A stretch of 13,233 nt of DNA from an uncultured Prevotella sp. (lineage in GTDB: Bacteria; Bacteroidota; Bacteroidia; Bacteroidales; Bacteroidaceae), in NCBI GenBank assembly GCA_900554835.1, contig USJD01000091.1, positions 1-13,233 on the forward strand. Direction: 5' to 3'. Shown here in pieces: positions 5,436-13,233 of the stretch; position 1 is the stretch's first letter, and every line of letters starts with the position of its first letter. A program made the position numbers and the translations under genes. The notes under the pieces are model-generated. The model searched no databases and was not told where the DNA came from. It saw nothing but the letters and a program-made list of their open reading frames with translations.

Positions 5436-6920
5436 TCAGGCATGACGGATCAAGAAGATACTGTGATCAATACAAGCAGGCAATTCTTCCTTATAATGAG
5501 TCACCATAATCATGGTCTTGTTTTTGCGCTTGCAGAATGCCTCGATGACATCTTTCACCAGCCTACGATTCACATTGTCAAGACCATGAAGTGGCTCATC
5601 AAGGATAAGAAGTTCAGGATCCTTCACGAATGCACGAGCCAACAAGACCAGACGCTGCTCACCGCTGGAGAGTTTGAGGAAACCCGCTTCTTCCTTTCCT
5701 TCCAATCCAAAGACCTTCATCCAGAAACGGCAGATAGCTAAATCCTCATCCTTAGGTTTAACATAAAGACCTACTGAATCCATCAAACCACTTGCTACGA
5801 TACGGATGGCAGGAAGATCTCGCTGATAGGAGCGATGCAGTTCCGGAGAGACATAACCTATATGCTTCTTAATGTCCCAGATGCTTTCACCGCTTCCACG
5901 TGGATTTCCAAAGAGAGCAATATCACAAGCGTAACTCTGCGGATTATCAGCACAAACCAAACTCAAGAGGGTAGATTTTCCTGCTCCGTTCTGTCCGCTC
6001 AAAGCCCATCTTTCTCCATTCAGAACCGTCCAGTCCAGGTCCTTCAGAATAATACGTTCACCATATTGGATGCGAACCTTATTCATCTTGACAACTTCCT
6101 CATTATGGTATTCACGTTCACTATATGGTAAATCCACAATAGCCTGCTCCAATTCTGGACTTAAGATGTGATCAGGAACAGGCTGTCTCACCTTCAAATA
6201 TTCCTCTTTTGTCAGCTTTGGCAAAACTTTCATATCTTTCACTTCCACAACATGTGTGATGAAATCAGGAATATCGTCGCTCTTGCTCAAGACCAGAATG
6301 ATTTGCAGCGCACGTTCCGAAGAGAGTGTTTTCAGAAGCTCTTTCAACTGATCACGGGTATCGGCATCAAGTCCGATAAACGGATTATCCATGATCAGCA
6401 CACGTGGTTCTGCGAAGAGAGTAGAAGCCAGCTTGAACTTTCTCAACTCTCCACTGGACAAAAGTATCGTATATTTGTCGAGCAAATGCTCCATGTGGAA
6501 GAGTTCATAAATGTGCTTTTGCAGGGCACGTCGCTCCGGTGTATCCTCTCCAGCCATCTGATAAGCTTCCTCCAGTTTGTCTCTGACAATAGGAGTGGAC
6601 TCATCTATCTCCAATTGGTTCCAGCGCTGCTGCAAGAAATAAGTGCGGTCATTATCACCACCATAGGTATCTCGGAAAGTAATATATTTGATATTATCAC
6701 TCACCATCGGTTTGTTGCTCGGTGAGAAATCATAATATGGATCATGCATTACCAAAGGATGGCGACCCACTATCATGTCAACAAACATAGATTTTCCACC
6801 TCCATTAGGACCTACGATGGCAATATGTTCACCTTCACAAGCCTCAAAATTGACAGGCTCAGCCATACGCCATTCCGGCATACGCGTTACGCCATTTTCT
6901 ATTTTGATAATTGTTTGCAT
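5436..6920 (-). CDS. ModF-like tandem ABC ATPase
   Basis: This 494-aa protein is two ABC ATPase domains in one chain with no membrane segments, the layout and size of Escherichia coli ModF (PhrA). Domain 1 has Walker A GPNGGGKS (37-44), signature LSSGE (154-158) and Walker B ending in MDNP (177-180). There the catalytic Glu is Asn179, and the switch His position appears to be Ser212. Domain 2 is complete: GQNGAGKST (309-317), LSSGEQ (417-422), LILDEP (438-443, Glu442) and His475. Domain 1 may bind but not hydrolyse ATP. The family role is unclear; no modABC genes are nearby. I start it at ATG 6918-6920, because the longer reading begins with TTG at 6944 near the ruvC stop. It follows ruvC by 26 nt. 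Confidence 0.88.
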   Translation of the reverse strand: MQTIIKIENGVTRMPEWRMAEPVNFEACEGEHIAIVGPNGGGKSMFVDMIVGRHPLVMHDPYYDFSPSNKPMVSDNIKYITFRDTYGGDNDRTYFLQQRWNQLEIDESTPIVRDKLEEAYQMAGEDTPERRALQKHIYELFHMEHLLDKYTILLSSGELRKFKLASTLFAEPRVLIMDNPFIGLDADTRDQLKELLKTLSSERALQIILVLSKSDDIPDFITHVVEVKDMKVLPKLTKEEYLKVRQPVPDHILSPELEQAIVDLPYSEREYHNEEVVKMNKVRIQYGERIILKDLDWTVLNGERWALSGQNGAGKSTLLSLVCADNPQSYACDIALFGNPRGSGESIWDIKKHIGYVSPELHRSYQRDLPAIRIVASGLMDSVGLYVKPKDEDLAICRFWMKVFGLEGKEEAGFLKLSSGEQRLVLLARAFVKDPELLILDEPLHGLDNVNRRLVKDVIEAFCKRKNKTMIMVTHYKEELPACIDHSIFLIRHA

Positions 6921-6946
6921 CTTCTTATATATTTTTATAATCAAAA

Positions 6947-7576
6947 TTATTTATGTGTTGTACGATTGAGAGCAGCCATCAACTGGGCTCTCGGCCCCGT
7001 AACGGTGGCGCCACTAACAACCCTTGCCTGATTCTTGGAAGCATAATCCTTCCAGCTGCTATAATGCCGGGCATTGGTTTCTGGCTTTCCCATTTGCAGG
7101 AAATGGCAATAAGCCGCGCCCAAGGCATCCGTAGCATCCATGAATTTCGGCATATCCTCGTCACTGATGTGCAGCATTCTTTGCAGCATGCCCGCCACCT
7201 GTTCCTTGGAAGCCTGTCCCTGTCCCGTAATGGCCATCTTGATTTTCAGAGGGGCATATTCATGAATCGGCACATCATGATGGATAGCTGCAGCAATGGC
7301 TACACCCTGAGCCCGCCCCAATTTCAGCATAGACTGGACGTTCTTTCCAAAGAAAGGAGCCTCGATGGCCATTTCATCCGGGAGATACTCATCAATGATA
7401 CCGGTTACACGCTCGAAGATTTTACCCAATCGGAGATAAGGATCACTCTCCTTGCGCATATCGATGACACCCATGACTACCAGCTGAGCCTTATTGCCTG
7501 TCACCCTGATGACCCCATAGCCCATCACATTGGTTCCAGGGTCAATACCAAGAATAATTTTCTCTACTTTATTCAT
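6947..7576 (-). CDS. ruvC: Holliday junction endonuclease RuvC
   Basis: RuvC cuts Holliday junctions at the end of homologous recombination, working with the RuvAB branch-migration motor. The four acidic catalytic residues are visible: D12 in LGIDPGT, E72 in IEAPFFGKN, and D147 and D150 in MDATDALG. The protein is 209 aa, against about 173 in Escherichia coli. The extra length is a C-terminal tail from about residue 166 that is rich in basic and small residues. The start ATG overlaps the stop of the upstream MBL hydrolase (ATGA, 4 bp), which suggests translational coupling. ruvA and ruvB are not in the window. Confidence 0.97.
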   Translation of the reverse strand: MNKVEKIILGIDPGTNVMGYGVIRVTGNKAQLVVMGVIDMRKESDPYLRLGKIFERVTGIIDEYLPDEMAIEAPFFGKNVQSMLKLGRAQGVAIAAAIHHDVPIHEYAPLKIKMAITGQGQASKEQVAGMLQRMLHISDEDMPKFMDATDALGAAYCHFLQMGKPETNARHYSSWKDYASKNQARVVSGATVTGPRAQLMAALNRTTHK

Positions 7577-8217
7577 CGATCCATATACGGATTATGAGCG
7601 AGTTCTTCGCCGATGCTCGTTGCCTGTCCATGTCCTGGCAATACTTTTACATCATCAGACAACTGAGCCAGAAAACGGAGACTGTTGATAATCTGGAACA
7701 TAGAACCGCCTTTAAAATCAGTTCTGCCAATGGAACCACGGAAAAGCGTATCGCCCGTAAAGGCTACCTTTTCTTCTGCACAATAGAATGTGACTGAGCC
7801 GCGGGAATGACCAGGAGTGAGGATGATTTCAAACTGATGGTTTCCGAAACGGATCACTTCATCTTCTTCAAAGAAATGACCTACAGGAGGAAAATCGTAA
7901 TCCAACTGCATCTGATAGAAAACCTCAGCCTGCTGCTTCAGGTTCTTCATCAGACTCTCATCTGCTGCCGATACTTCTGGTTTCAACCCAAAAGTTTCAT
8001 GGATCGTATTGTTGCCGAAATTATGGTCAAGATGTCCATGGGTTACAAGAAGATGAACCGGTTGAAGGTTATTCTCCTTGATATAATTGACGATGGCTGT
8101 TCTTTCTTCCGGATAAAAAGCTCCGCAATCAATGATGACACACTCCCGGGTTTCATCACTTACCACATAGCAATTCTCCTGAAGCATGTTTACTTCGAAT
8201 TTTTCAATATGTAACAT
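7573..8217 (-). CDS. MBL-fold metallo-hydrolase (glyoxalase II-like)
   Basis: This is a 214-aa cytosolic metallo-beta-lactamase-fold hydrolase. The two-metal site is complete: THGHLDH (59-65), H137 in TPGHSRG, D156 in TGDTLF, and H196 in LPGHG. The order and the GRTDF segment match the short glyoxalase II-like group (YcbL-type), which hydrolyses thioesters such as S-lactoylglutathione in some members. It lacks the long C-terminal substrate domain of true GloB, and Bacteroidota commonly lack glutathione, so the substrate is open. It is coupled to ruvC by a 4-bp overlap and lies 105 nt after rsmG. No clear promoter was seen in that gap. Confidence 0.9.
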   Translation of the reverse strand: MLHIEKFEVNMLQENCYVVSDETRECVIIDCGAFYPEERTAIVNYIKENNLQPVHLLVTHGHLDHNFGNNTIHETFGLKPEVSAADESLMKNLKQQAEVFYQMQLDYDFPPVGHFFEEDEVIRFGNHQFEIILTPGHSRGSVTFYCAEEKVAFTGDTLFRGSIGRTDFKGGSMFQIINSLRFLAQLSDDVKVLPGHGQATSIGEELAHNPYMDR

Positions 8218-8322
8218 CGAATATTCTTTTTAATAATTAGAAACATTTGTATAATCAAAACACTTAAGAGACCTTTCCATGAAAGCCTCCATTATTTGTC
8301 CAGCATGATGATGTGCAACCGA

Positions 8323-8946
8323 TTACGCCGGCACATATACCAACTGTTTATCCTGCTTGAACCATTCTTCCTCAAAGAAATCACTCAACGGAGTAATCTC
8401 TGCAATATTTTTATATTGTTTCAATTCTTCCTGAAGATTTCCACCTTTCAGGCAAAGAAGACCATTAGGGAGGGAATTTTGCTGGGATTTTTTGAAATTC
8501 TTCTTGATAATTTTCATCAAATCAGGAAGTTGCATCACAGCACGACTGACCACAAAATCATATTTTCCCTTTTCCTCCTCACCGCGGATATGCTCCGCTT
8601 TCAGATTTTCCAGCCCAATAGCAGCAGCTACCTCATTACAAACCCTGATTTTCTTGCCTGTTCCATCAATCAATTTAAATTTGCATTCAGGAAAGAGAAT
8701 AGCAAGAGGAATGCCTGGGAATCCTCCACCGCATCCGAAATCCAGGATTTCAGAACCCGCACGGAAATGGATGGCTTTCGCTATTGCCAAGGAATGCAGC
8801 ACATGATGTTCGTAGAGATTGTCTATATCCTTGCGGCTGATTACATTGATCTTAGCATTCCAGTCACGATAGAGAGAATCCAATTTTGCTATCTGTTCTT
8901 TTTGCTTATCCGTGAGATTCGGAAAGTATTTCTCGATTATCTTCAT
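8323..8946 (-). CDS. rsmG: 16S rRNA (guanine-527-N7)-methyltransferase RsmG
   Basis: RsmG (GidB) methylates G527 in the 530 loop of 16S rRNA, using S-adenosylmethionine. The 207-aa length is typical. Visible are the N-terminal NVISRKD motif (34-40), the SAM-binding loop ILDFGCGGGFPGIPLAI (67-83), the acidic end of the next strand (LIDG, 92-95) and SRAVMQLP (134-141). In other bacteria, loss of this gene gives low-level streptomycin resistance. A -7 box lies 25 nt upstream, divergent from the HAD gene. It heads the minus-strand group that continues into the MBL hydrolase and ruvC, though the 105-nt gap leaves room for a separate promoter. Confidence 0.96.
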   Translation of the reverse strand: MKIIEKYFPNLTDKQKEQIAKLDSLYRDWNAKINVISRKDIDNLYEHHVLHSLAIAKAIHFRAGSEILDFGCGGGFPGIPLAILFPECKFKLIDGTGKKIRVCNEVAAAIGLENLKAEHIRGEEEKGKYDFVVSRAVMQLPDLMKIIKKNFKKSQQNSLPNGLLCLKGGNLQEELKQYKNIAEITPLSDFFEEEWFKQDKQLVYVPA

Positions 8947-8970
8947 ACCTTATATATTATTATTTGAGTG

Positions 8971-8978
8971 CAAAAATA
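8971..8978 (-). promoter_or_regulatory. -7 box for rsmG
   Basis: TATTTTTG on the minus strand fits TAnnTTTG and lies 24 nt before the rsmG start codon. The nearest upstream TTG is 23 nt away, so the -33 element is weak. Confidence 0.5.
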
Positions 8979-9029
8979 TAAAAAAAATACGAAATAACTG
9001 ACAATGATTATGATTATTTACTTTCTTTA

Positions 9030-9059
9030 TTGATTTTAGAATAAAAATATGTAACTTTG
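9030..9059 (+). promoter_or_regulatory. Bacteroidota-type promoter for the HAD gene
   Basis: TTG (9030-9032) is followed after 19 nt by TAACTTTG (9052-9059). Spacing and -7 box fit the consensus. The leader to the ATG at 9115 would be about 50 nt. Confidence 0.7.
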
Positions 9060-9114
9060 CAACCGATTTAGAGAATTAAAAGAGATTGTATCAATCAACT
9101 TATCAAATAAAATA

Positions 9115-9801
9115 ATGATTAAAGCAGCACTTTTCGATTTAGACGGTGTCGTTTTTGACACCGAATCGCAATATTCGGTTTTCTGGGGAATGATAGGGAA
9201 GGAGTATCATCCTGAGATTCCTGATTTTGCACAAATCATCAAAGGACAGACTCTGGTTCAAATCTACGACAAGTATTTTTCCGACGACAAGATTTTCGCT
9301 TCTATAGATGATTTCTGTAGCGTGAAAGATGAACAAGCTAAAATTACCGCCCGTCTGGATGAATTCGAGCAAAATATGAGCTATAACTATATAGCTGGAT
9401 TTGAGGACTTTGTGAAGGATTTACGCAATAACGGCATAAAATGCGCTGTTGTAACCAGCAGCAATATCCCTAAGATGCTCAATGTTTATCAGCAGCGACC
9501 GGAATTTAAAGACTACTTTGACAGGGTTCTTACGAGTGAAGATTTTGCCAAGAGCAAGCCTGATCCTGACTGCTATCTCAAGGGAGCGGCCTATTTCGGA
9601 GTCAAACCGGAAGAGTGTGTTGGCTTGGAAGACAGTTTTAACGGTCTGAAAGCCGTAAGAGCATCTGGTGCCTTTACGCTCGGATTGGCCACAACAAACG
9701 CTGCTGATGCCATCAGACCTTATTCCGACGAAGTGATTTCCGACTATATTGGCTTCACATTTGCAGATTTAGTTAAAATTGTTAGCCTATCTCGTAAATA
9801 A
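9115..9801 (+). CDS. HAD-family phosphatase (beta-phosphoglucomutase-like)
   Basis: This is a 228-aa haloacid-dehalogenase hydrolase. Motif I is FDLDGVVFDTE (7-17), with nucleophile D8 and acid/base D10. Residues about 16-95 form the helical cap of the subclass that includes beta-phosphoglucomutase and phosphoglycolate phosphatase. Motif II is VVTSSN (112-117), motif III K148 in KSKPDP, and motif IV GLEDSFNG (170-177). All catalytic residues are present. The substrate cannot be read from sequence; a small sugar phosphate is likely. It is cytosolic. It is followed closely by panB, which has its own -7 box 4 nt after this stop codon. Confidence 0.92.
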   Translation: MIKAALFDLDGVVFDTESQYSVFWGMIGKEYHPEIPDFAQIIKGQTLVQIYDKYFSDDKIFASIDDFCSVKDEQAKITARLDEFEQNMSYNYIAGFEDFVKDLRNNGIKCAVVTSSNIPKMLNVYQQRPEFKDYFDRVLTSEDFAKSKPDPDCYLKGAAYFGVKPEECVGLEDSFNGLKAVRASGAFTLGLATTNAADAIRPYSDEVISDYIGFTFADLVKIVSLSRK

Positions 9802-9805
9802 TGTG

Positions 9806-9813
9806 TAACTTTG
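9806..9813 (+). promoter_or_regulatory. -7 box for panB
   Basis: TAACTTTG, followed by GCA as in the other promoters here, lies 29 nt before the panB ATG and 4 nt after the HAD stop codon. The nearest TTG (9779-9781) is 24 nt upstream, so the -33 half is weak and would lie inside the HAD gene. Confidence 0.55.
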
Positions 9814-9842
9814 CAGTCGATTTATAAAAACAACACAAAAAA

Positions 9843-10661
9843 ATGGGATATTTATCAACAGATAAAAAGAAAATTACCACCAAGACTTTTGCTGAAATGA
9901 AGCAAGCTGGTGAAAAGGTAACTATGCTCACTGCATACGACTTTACAACTGCAGGTATTATCGATGCTGCCGGTATTGACAGTATTCTGATCGGAGACTC
10001 TGCATCAAACGTTATGGCAGGAAATACTGATACACTACCTATCACCGTTGACCAGATGATATATCATGCCAGAAGCGTAGCGCGTGCCGTCAATCATGCC
10101 ATGGTAGTATGCGACATGCCTTTCGGCAGTTATCAGATTTCACGCGAAGAAGCCTTGCGCAATGCTTGTCGAATGATGAAAGAGACGGGTGTGGATGCCC
10201 TCAAACTTGAAGGTGGTGTAGAAATGATAGATACCTTCAAAGCACTGATAGATGCCGGAATCCCTGTTCATGGCCACTTAGGATTGACACCTCAAAGCGT
10301 CAACAAGTTCGGAGGTTATGGTATCCGTGCCAAAGAAGAAGCAGAAGCAGAAAAGCTCATCAGCGATGCCATCGCTCTGGACAAAGCTGGTTGCTTTGCC
10401 ATCGTTTTGGAGAAAGTTCCTGCCAAAATAGCAGCTGAAGTAACACGTCAGGTAAAAGCCGTAACTATCGGAATTGGAGCAGGTAACGGATGCGACGGTC
10501 AAGTATTGGTTTATGCGGATGCATTGGGTATGACCCAAGGTTTCAAACCTAAGTTCTTGCGTCATTTTGCACAGGTAGGGGCAGAGATGACAAAGGGAGT
10601 CCAGGCATACGTCGATGCTGTCAAGACAGGGGATTATCCTAATATTGAAGAAAGCTATTAA
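9843..10661 (+). CDS. panB: 3-methyl-2-oxobutanoate hydroxymethyltransferase (ketopantoate synthase)
   Basis: PanB transfers a hydroxymethyl group from methylene-tetrahydrofolate to alpha-ketoisovalerate to give ketopantoate, the first committed step to pantothenate and coenzyme A. The 272-aa length is usual. The Mg-ligand positions are visible as D52 (GDSASN), D91 (CDMPFG) and E123 (LEGG). The catalytic base is E190 in LEKVPA, followed by IGIGAG (209-214). HGHLGLTPQ (143-151) is also typical. It is cytosolic and forms a decamer in known members. panC, panD and panE are not in the window. An MFS gene begins 30 nt after its stop and is probably co-transcribed. Confidence 0.97.
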   Translation: MGYLSTDKKKITTKTFAEMKQAGEKVTMLTAYDFTTAGIIDAAGIDSILIGDSASNVMAGNTDTLPITVDQMIYHARSVARAVNHAMVVCDMPFGSYQISREEALRNACRMMKETGVDALKLEGGVEMIDTFKALIDAGIPVHGHLGLTPQSVNKFGGYGIRAKEEAEAEKLISDAIALDKAGCFAIVLEKVPAKIAAEVTRQVKAVTIGIGAGNGCDGQVLVYADALGMTQGFKPKFLRHFAQVGAEMTKGVQAYVDAVKTGDYPNIEESY

Positions 10662-10691
10662 AATAGCTGATTACAAACACTATTTTAAAAG

Positions 10692-11912
10692 ATGGATACT
10701 CAAAACACGCCGGTACACATCAAGTTATGGCATCGGGATTTCTGGTTGCTGGCAATAGCAAACCTTTTCTTGATGACGAGCACTTACATGCTGATACCGG
10801 CTCTTCCGCCTTACTTAATGCAGGCAGGTTTCTCTTCACTTGAAGTGGGAAGTATCATGGGAGCTTATGGCATCGGAATTTTCCTGCTTGGCGGTTTCTG
10901 CTCTTATCTGGTTCAGAAATATCGGAGAAACCATGTATGCCAGTTTGCGATTGTAGGCGTAGCAGTATGCTTTGCTCTTATCTATTATCTGGAGTTTGTT
11001 CTGCAGGTAAAAATAGAGTTTTGGATGTTGATGCTGGCAAGACTGCTGCAAGGTGCGTTCATCGGATTGGCTCAAATGACATTAGCCAGTACGCTCATCA
11101 TTGATACCTGCGAATCGTTTCAGAGAACTGAAGCTAATTATACGGCTGCATGGTTTTCAAGATTTGCATTATCTCTCGGACCAGTAATTGCCCTGATTTT
11201 ATTCAAGTGGCTCAATTATAGAGGTGTAGTCATCGCCGGAGGATGCTTCGCATTAATTCCAGCCTTGCTCATCTCATGGGTAAAGTTTCCTTTCAAGGCT
11301 CCGTCGGACAATATGAAAATCCTTAGCCTGGATAGATTTTTCCTTCCTCAGGGCTTTCTCTTATTCCTCAACACGGCTGCAATAACAACCGTTGTGGGAT
11401 TATTGTTTTCCATACAGCATTCCGTAGTATTTTACACGATGTTGATGGGTGGTTTCATCATAGCCCTGCTGGCTGAGAAATTCGCATTTCCTAATGCTGA
11501 ACTCAAGAGTGAAGTCGTTTCTGGAGTCATCTTCATGCTGGCGGCAGTCTTGATATTCTTCACAAACCATCAGTCGGCCATCCAGTTTATCTCTCCATCC
11601 CTGATAGGATTTGGCATTGGTGTAATAGGAAGCAGGTTCCTGCTGTTTTATATCAAACTGGCCAAACACTGCCAGAGAGGAACCAGTCAGAGTTCATTTT
11701 TCCTGTCGTGGGAATTCGGAATCAGTCTCGGACTGTTTTTAGGATATGGTTTCTGGGGGAATCACAGAATTGTAGAACTGCAAAAGTTCTTGCCCAAGAT
11801 ACAGACAGACCATGAGTACATCCTGTCTATCAGTATAGTTTTGCTGGTACTTACTTTAGTATTCTATAATTATTGTGTTCATCCATGGTATATGAAACAC
11901 AGAAACAGATAA
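10692..11912 (+). CDS. MFS transporter, unknown substrate
   Basis: This is a 406-aa, strongly hydrophobic protein with about 12 predicted membrane segments in two halves, the length and layout of the major facilitator superfamily. The first segments lie around residues 14-42 and 45-67, followed by a basic cytosolic loop QKYRRNH (70-76) where the MFS loop 2-3 motif is expected. The central loop at about 191-210 divides the halves. Transport at the inner membrane by ion coupling is inferred from the superfamily. The only substrate clue is position: 30 nt after panB with no promoter of its own, so a pantoate, pantothenate or keto-acid substrate is possible but unproven. A terminator follows 13 nt after the stop. 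Confidence 0.87.
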   Translation: MDTQNTPVHIKLWHRDFWLLAIANLFLMTSTYMLIPALPPYLMQAGFSSLEVGSIMGAYGIGIFLLGGFCSYLVQKYRRNHVCQFAIVGVAVCFALIYYLEFVLQVKIEFWMLMLARLLQGAFIGLAQMTLASTLIIDTCESFQRTEANYTAAWFSRFALSLGPVIALILFKWLNYRGVVIAGGCFALIPALLISWVKFPFKAPSDNMKILSLDRFFLPQGFLLFLNTAAITTVVGLLFSIQHSVVFYTMLMGGFIIALLAEKFAFPNAELKSEVVSGVIFMLAAVLIFFTNHQSAIQFISPSLIGFGIGVIGSRFLLFYIKLAKHCQRGTSQSSFFLSWEFGISLGLFLGYGFWGNHRIVELQKFLPKIQTDHEYILSISIVLLVLTLVFYNYCVHPWYMKHRNR

Positions 11913-11925
11913 ATATAAAATCGAC

Positions 11926-11959
11926 AAAAGGGAAGCTCCTTACGGAACTTCCCTTTTTT
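11926..11959 (+). terminator. Intrinsic terminator after the panB-MFS unit
   Basis: The stem GGGAAGCTCC/GGAACTTCCC (11930-11953, one mismatch) has a TTAC loop, is followed by six T residues and is preceded by four A residues. It lies between converging genes, so it may work in both directions and also end uxaB transcription. Confidence 0.9.
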
Positions 11960-11997
11960 ACGCATGAAAATGCTTTATCTAAGTTTCACTCTATTTC

Positions 11998-13233
11998 TTA
12001 CAAAATAGTCTTTACTGCCTCAAGCATACCCTTCTCCTGGATAAGATCAAGATCTTTCTTAACCAACTCTGTCAAACCAGGTACAGTCTTGTTCAGGTCT
12101 TCCTTCCAGATGTAGTCGAAAGCAAGAACACCCTCAGCAACCTTCTGAGTATCACCTGTAGCCCAAAGTTCTGTCAACTTGTCGATGATCTTCTGATCGT
12201 CCTGTGGCTGGATAGGAGCACCATCAGCACGTGTACCACCCTTATAGTAAGTAATGATAGCAGCAAGACCGAATACCAAGCCCTGTGGCAACTCACCCTT
12301 ACGCTCCAAGTATATCTTCACGCCTGGGAGGTCGCGAGTCTCGAACTTAGGGAATGAGTTCAGCATGATGCTGGTTACCTGATGATCAACGAATGGGTTC
12401 TCGAAACGCTCCAATACGTCGGAAGCAAACTTCTGCAACTCTTCCATAGGAAGATTCAATGTCTGCATCAACTCGTCGAACTGTACCTTGTGGATGTACT
12501 TGCCCAATACTGGGTGCTCGCAAGCATCGCGTACGATATTGACACCGCTGAGGTATGTAACAGGACTCAATACTGTGTGAGGACCATTCAACAAAGTAAC
12601 CTTACGCTCGTGGTATGGCTTCTCATTGTCTGTAATAAGAACATGGAGACCAGCCTTGTGAGCAGGGAACTCTTCCTGCATCTGCTCAACTGTCATATTC
12701 TCAGCCTTCTCGATTACCCAGAGGTGGAAGCTCTCTGCCTTTACTACGAGGTTATCCTTGTAGCAAACCTTCTGCTGGATTTCCTTGATGGTATCGCGTG
12801 GGAAACCAGGAACGATACGGTCAACGAGTGTAGCGCAAACATAGCAATGGTTAGTAAACCACTCCTTGAAGCCCTCGTAGTCAGCACCCATGTCTTCCTT
12901 CCAAAGCTCGATATACTGGTAGATGCACTCCTTCAAGTGATGACCATTCAAGAAGATCAACTCGCAAGGCATCAAGATCATACCCTTAGTTGGATCACCC
13001 TCGAAGAACTTATAGCGATGGAACAGCAACTGAACCAACTTACCTGGATAAGAAGCAGCAGGAGCATCTGTAAACTTGCAAGCGTCATCAAATGCAATAC
13101 CAGCCTCAGTTGTATTAGAGATGATAAAACGCATCTCTGGCTGCTCAGCCAAAGCCATGAATGCCTGGTTCTGAGAATATGGATTCAGCGCACGGCTGAT
13201 TACATCGATACGCTCCAATGTATTGACAGCCTG
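11998..13233 (-). CDS. uxaB: Tagaturonate reductase (altronate oxidoreductase), 5'-truncated by the window edge
   Basis: UxaB reduces D-tagaturonate to D-altronate with NADH, the second step of D-galacturonate breakdown from pectin. The protein belongs to the mannitol dehydrogenase family. The frame is open to position 13233 (411 codons plus stop), entering as QAVNTLERIDV. The N-terminal Rossmann nucleotide-binding part, about 70-80 residues of a usual 480, lies outside. A TTG at 13218 is not the true start. Family features seen are ISNTTEAGIAF, PGKLVQLLFHR, VDRIVPG, LNGPHTVLSPVTYLSG and NSFPKFETRDLPG. The sister enzyme fructuronate reductase (UxuB) is the main alternative, but the NTTEAGI block fits UxaB. 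It converges on the MFS gene. Confidence 0.93.
   Translation of the reverse strand, partial: QAVNTLERIDVISRALNPYSQNQAFMALAEQPEMRFIISNTTEAGIAFDDACKFTDAPAASYPGKLVQLLFHRYKFFEGDPTKGMILMPCELIFLNGHHLKECIYQYIELWKEDMGADYEGFKEWFTNHCYVCATLVDRIVPGFPRDTIKEIQQKVCYKDNLVVKAESFHLWVIEKAENMTVEQMQEEFPAHKAGLHVLITDNEKPYHERKVTLLNGPHTVLSPVTYLSGVNIVRDACEHPVLGKYIHKVQFDELMQTLNLPMEELQKFASDVLERFENPFVDHQVTSIMLNSFPKFETRDLPGVKIYLERKGELPQGLVFGLAAIITYYKGGTRADGAPIQPQDDQKIIDKLTELWATGDTQKVAEGVLAFDYIWKEDLNKTVPGLTELVKKDLDLIQEKGMLEAVKTIL

Noticed and set aside
6942..6949. TAATTTTG on the minus strand as a promoter for the ModF-like gene
   Set aside because: It fits the -7 box but has no TTG or TTTG at the right distance upstream and overlaps the ruvC stop codon. 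Co-transcription with ruvC is simpler.
13216..13218. TTG as the start codon of the uxaB gene
   Set aside because: The frame stays open to the window edge and the family's N-terminal nucleotide-binding part is missing, so the true start is outside.
1..13233. Search for CRISPR arrays, insertion sequences, prophage genes, toxin-antitoxin pairs or a defence island
   Set aside because: I saw no regularly spaced repeats, transposase, integrase, phage or nuclease-effector genes. RuvC here is the housekeeping resolvase, not a Cas nuclease.

Overview
The window looks like a chromosomal segment of a Bacteroidota bacterium, most likely a Prevotella/Segatella-type species. The reasons are: AT-rich intergenic DNA; promoters of the Bacteroidota type (TTTG or TTG near -33 and TAnnTTTG near -7, seen upstream of several genes); few Shine-Dalgarno sites; and protein sequences that read like that group (TrxB, RuvC, RsmG, PanB, a ModF-like double ABC protein, tagaturonate reductase). 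The genus is an inference from recognition, not from a search.

Layout. Positions 1-234 are non-coding, with a hairpin that probably ends the first operon. On the minus strand trxB (thioredoxin reductase) is followed by an unrecognised 181-aa protein. A divergent promoter region separates trxB from a plus-strand gene for a P-loop NTPase fused to a CYTH domain. Behind that gene lies a 316-bp gap with a repeat-like element and a strong terminator. The terminator ends a minus-strand unit that reads: acidic-tailed protein, small one-helix membrane protein, small Cys-rich membrane protein, tRNA-Cys(GCA). The tRNA also has its own promoter.

Further right, still on the minus strand, is a run of mostly housekeeping genes: rsmG, an MBL-fold hydrolase, ruvC (4-bp overlap with the hydrolase gene), a ModF-like tandem ABC ATPase, and a small exported protein with a CxxC motif. 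A second divergent promoter region (8947-9114) separates rsmG from a plus-strand set: a HAD phosphatase, panB and an MFS transporter, closed by a good intrinsic terminator. A convergent, partial uxaB (tagaturonate reductase, galacturonate catabolism) runs off the right edge.

Functionally this is mainly core-genome material: redox (trxB), rRNA modification (rsmG), recombination (ruvC), pantothenate synthesis (panB) and pectin-sugar catabolism (uxaB). I see no prophage, insertion sequence, CRISPR array or defence island. The least explained parts are the acidic-protein/small-membrane-protein operon, which has a perfect 12-bp-arm inverted repeat just inside its first codons; the NTPase-CYTH fusion; the ABC protein whose first ATPase site looks catalytically degenerate; and the repeat element at about 3009-3243.
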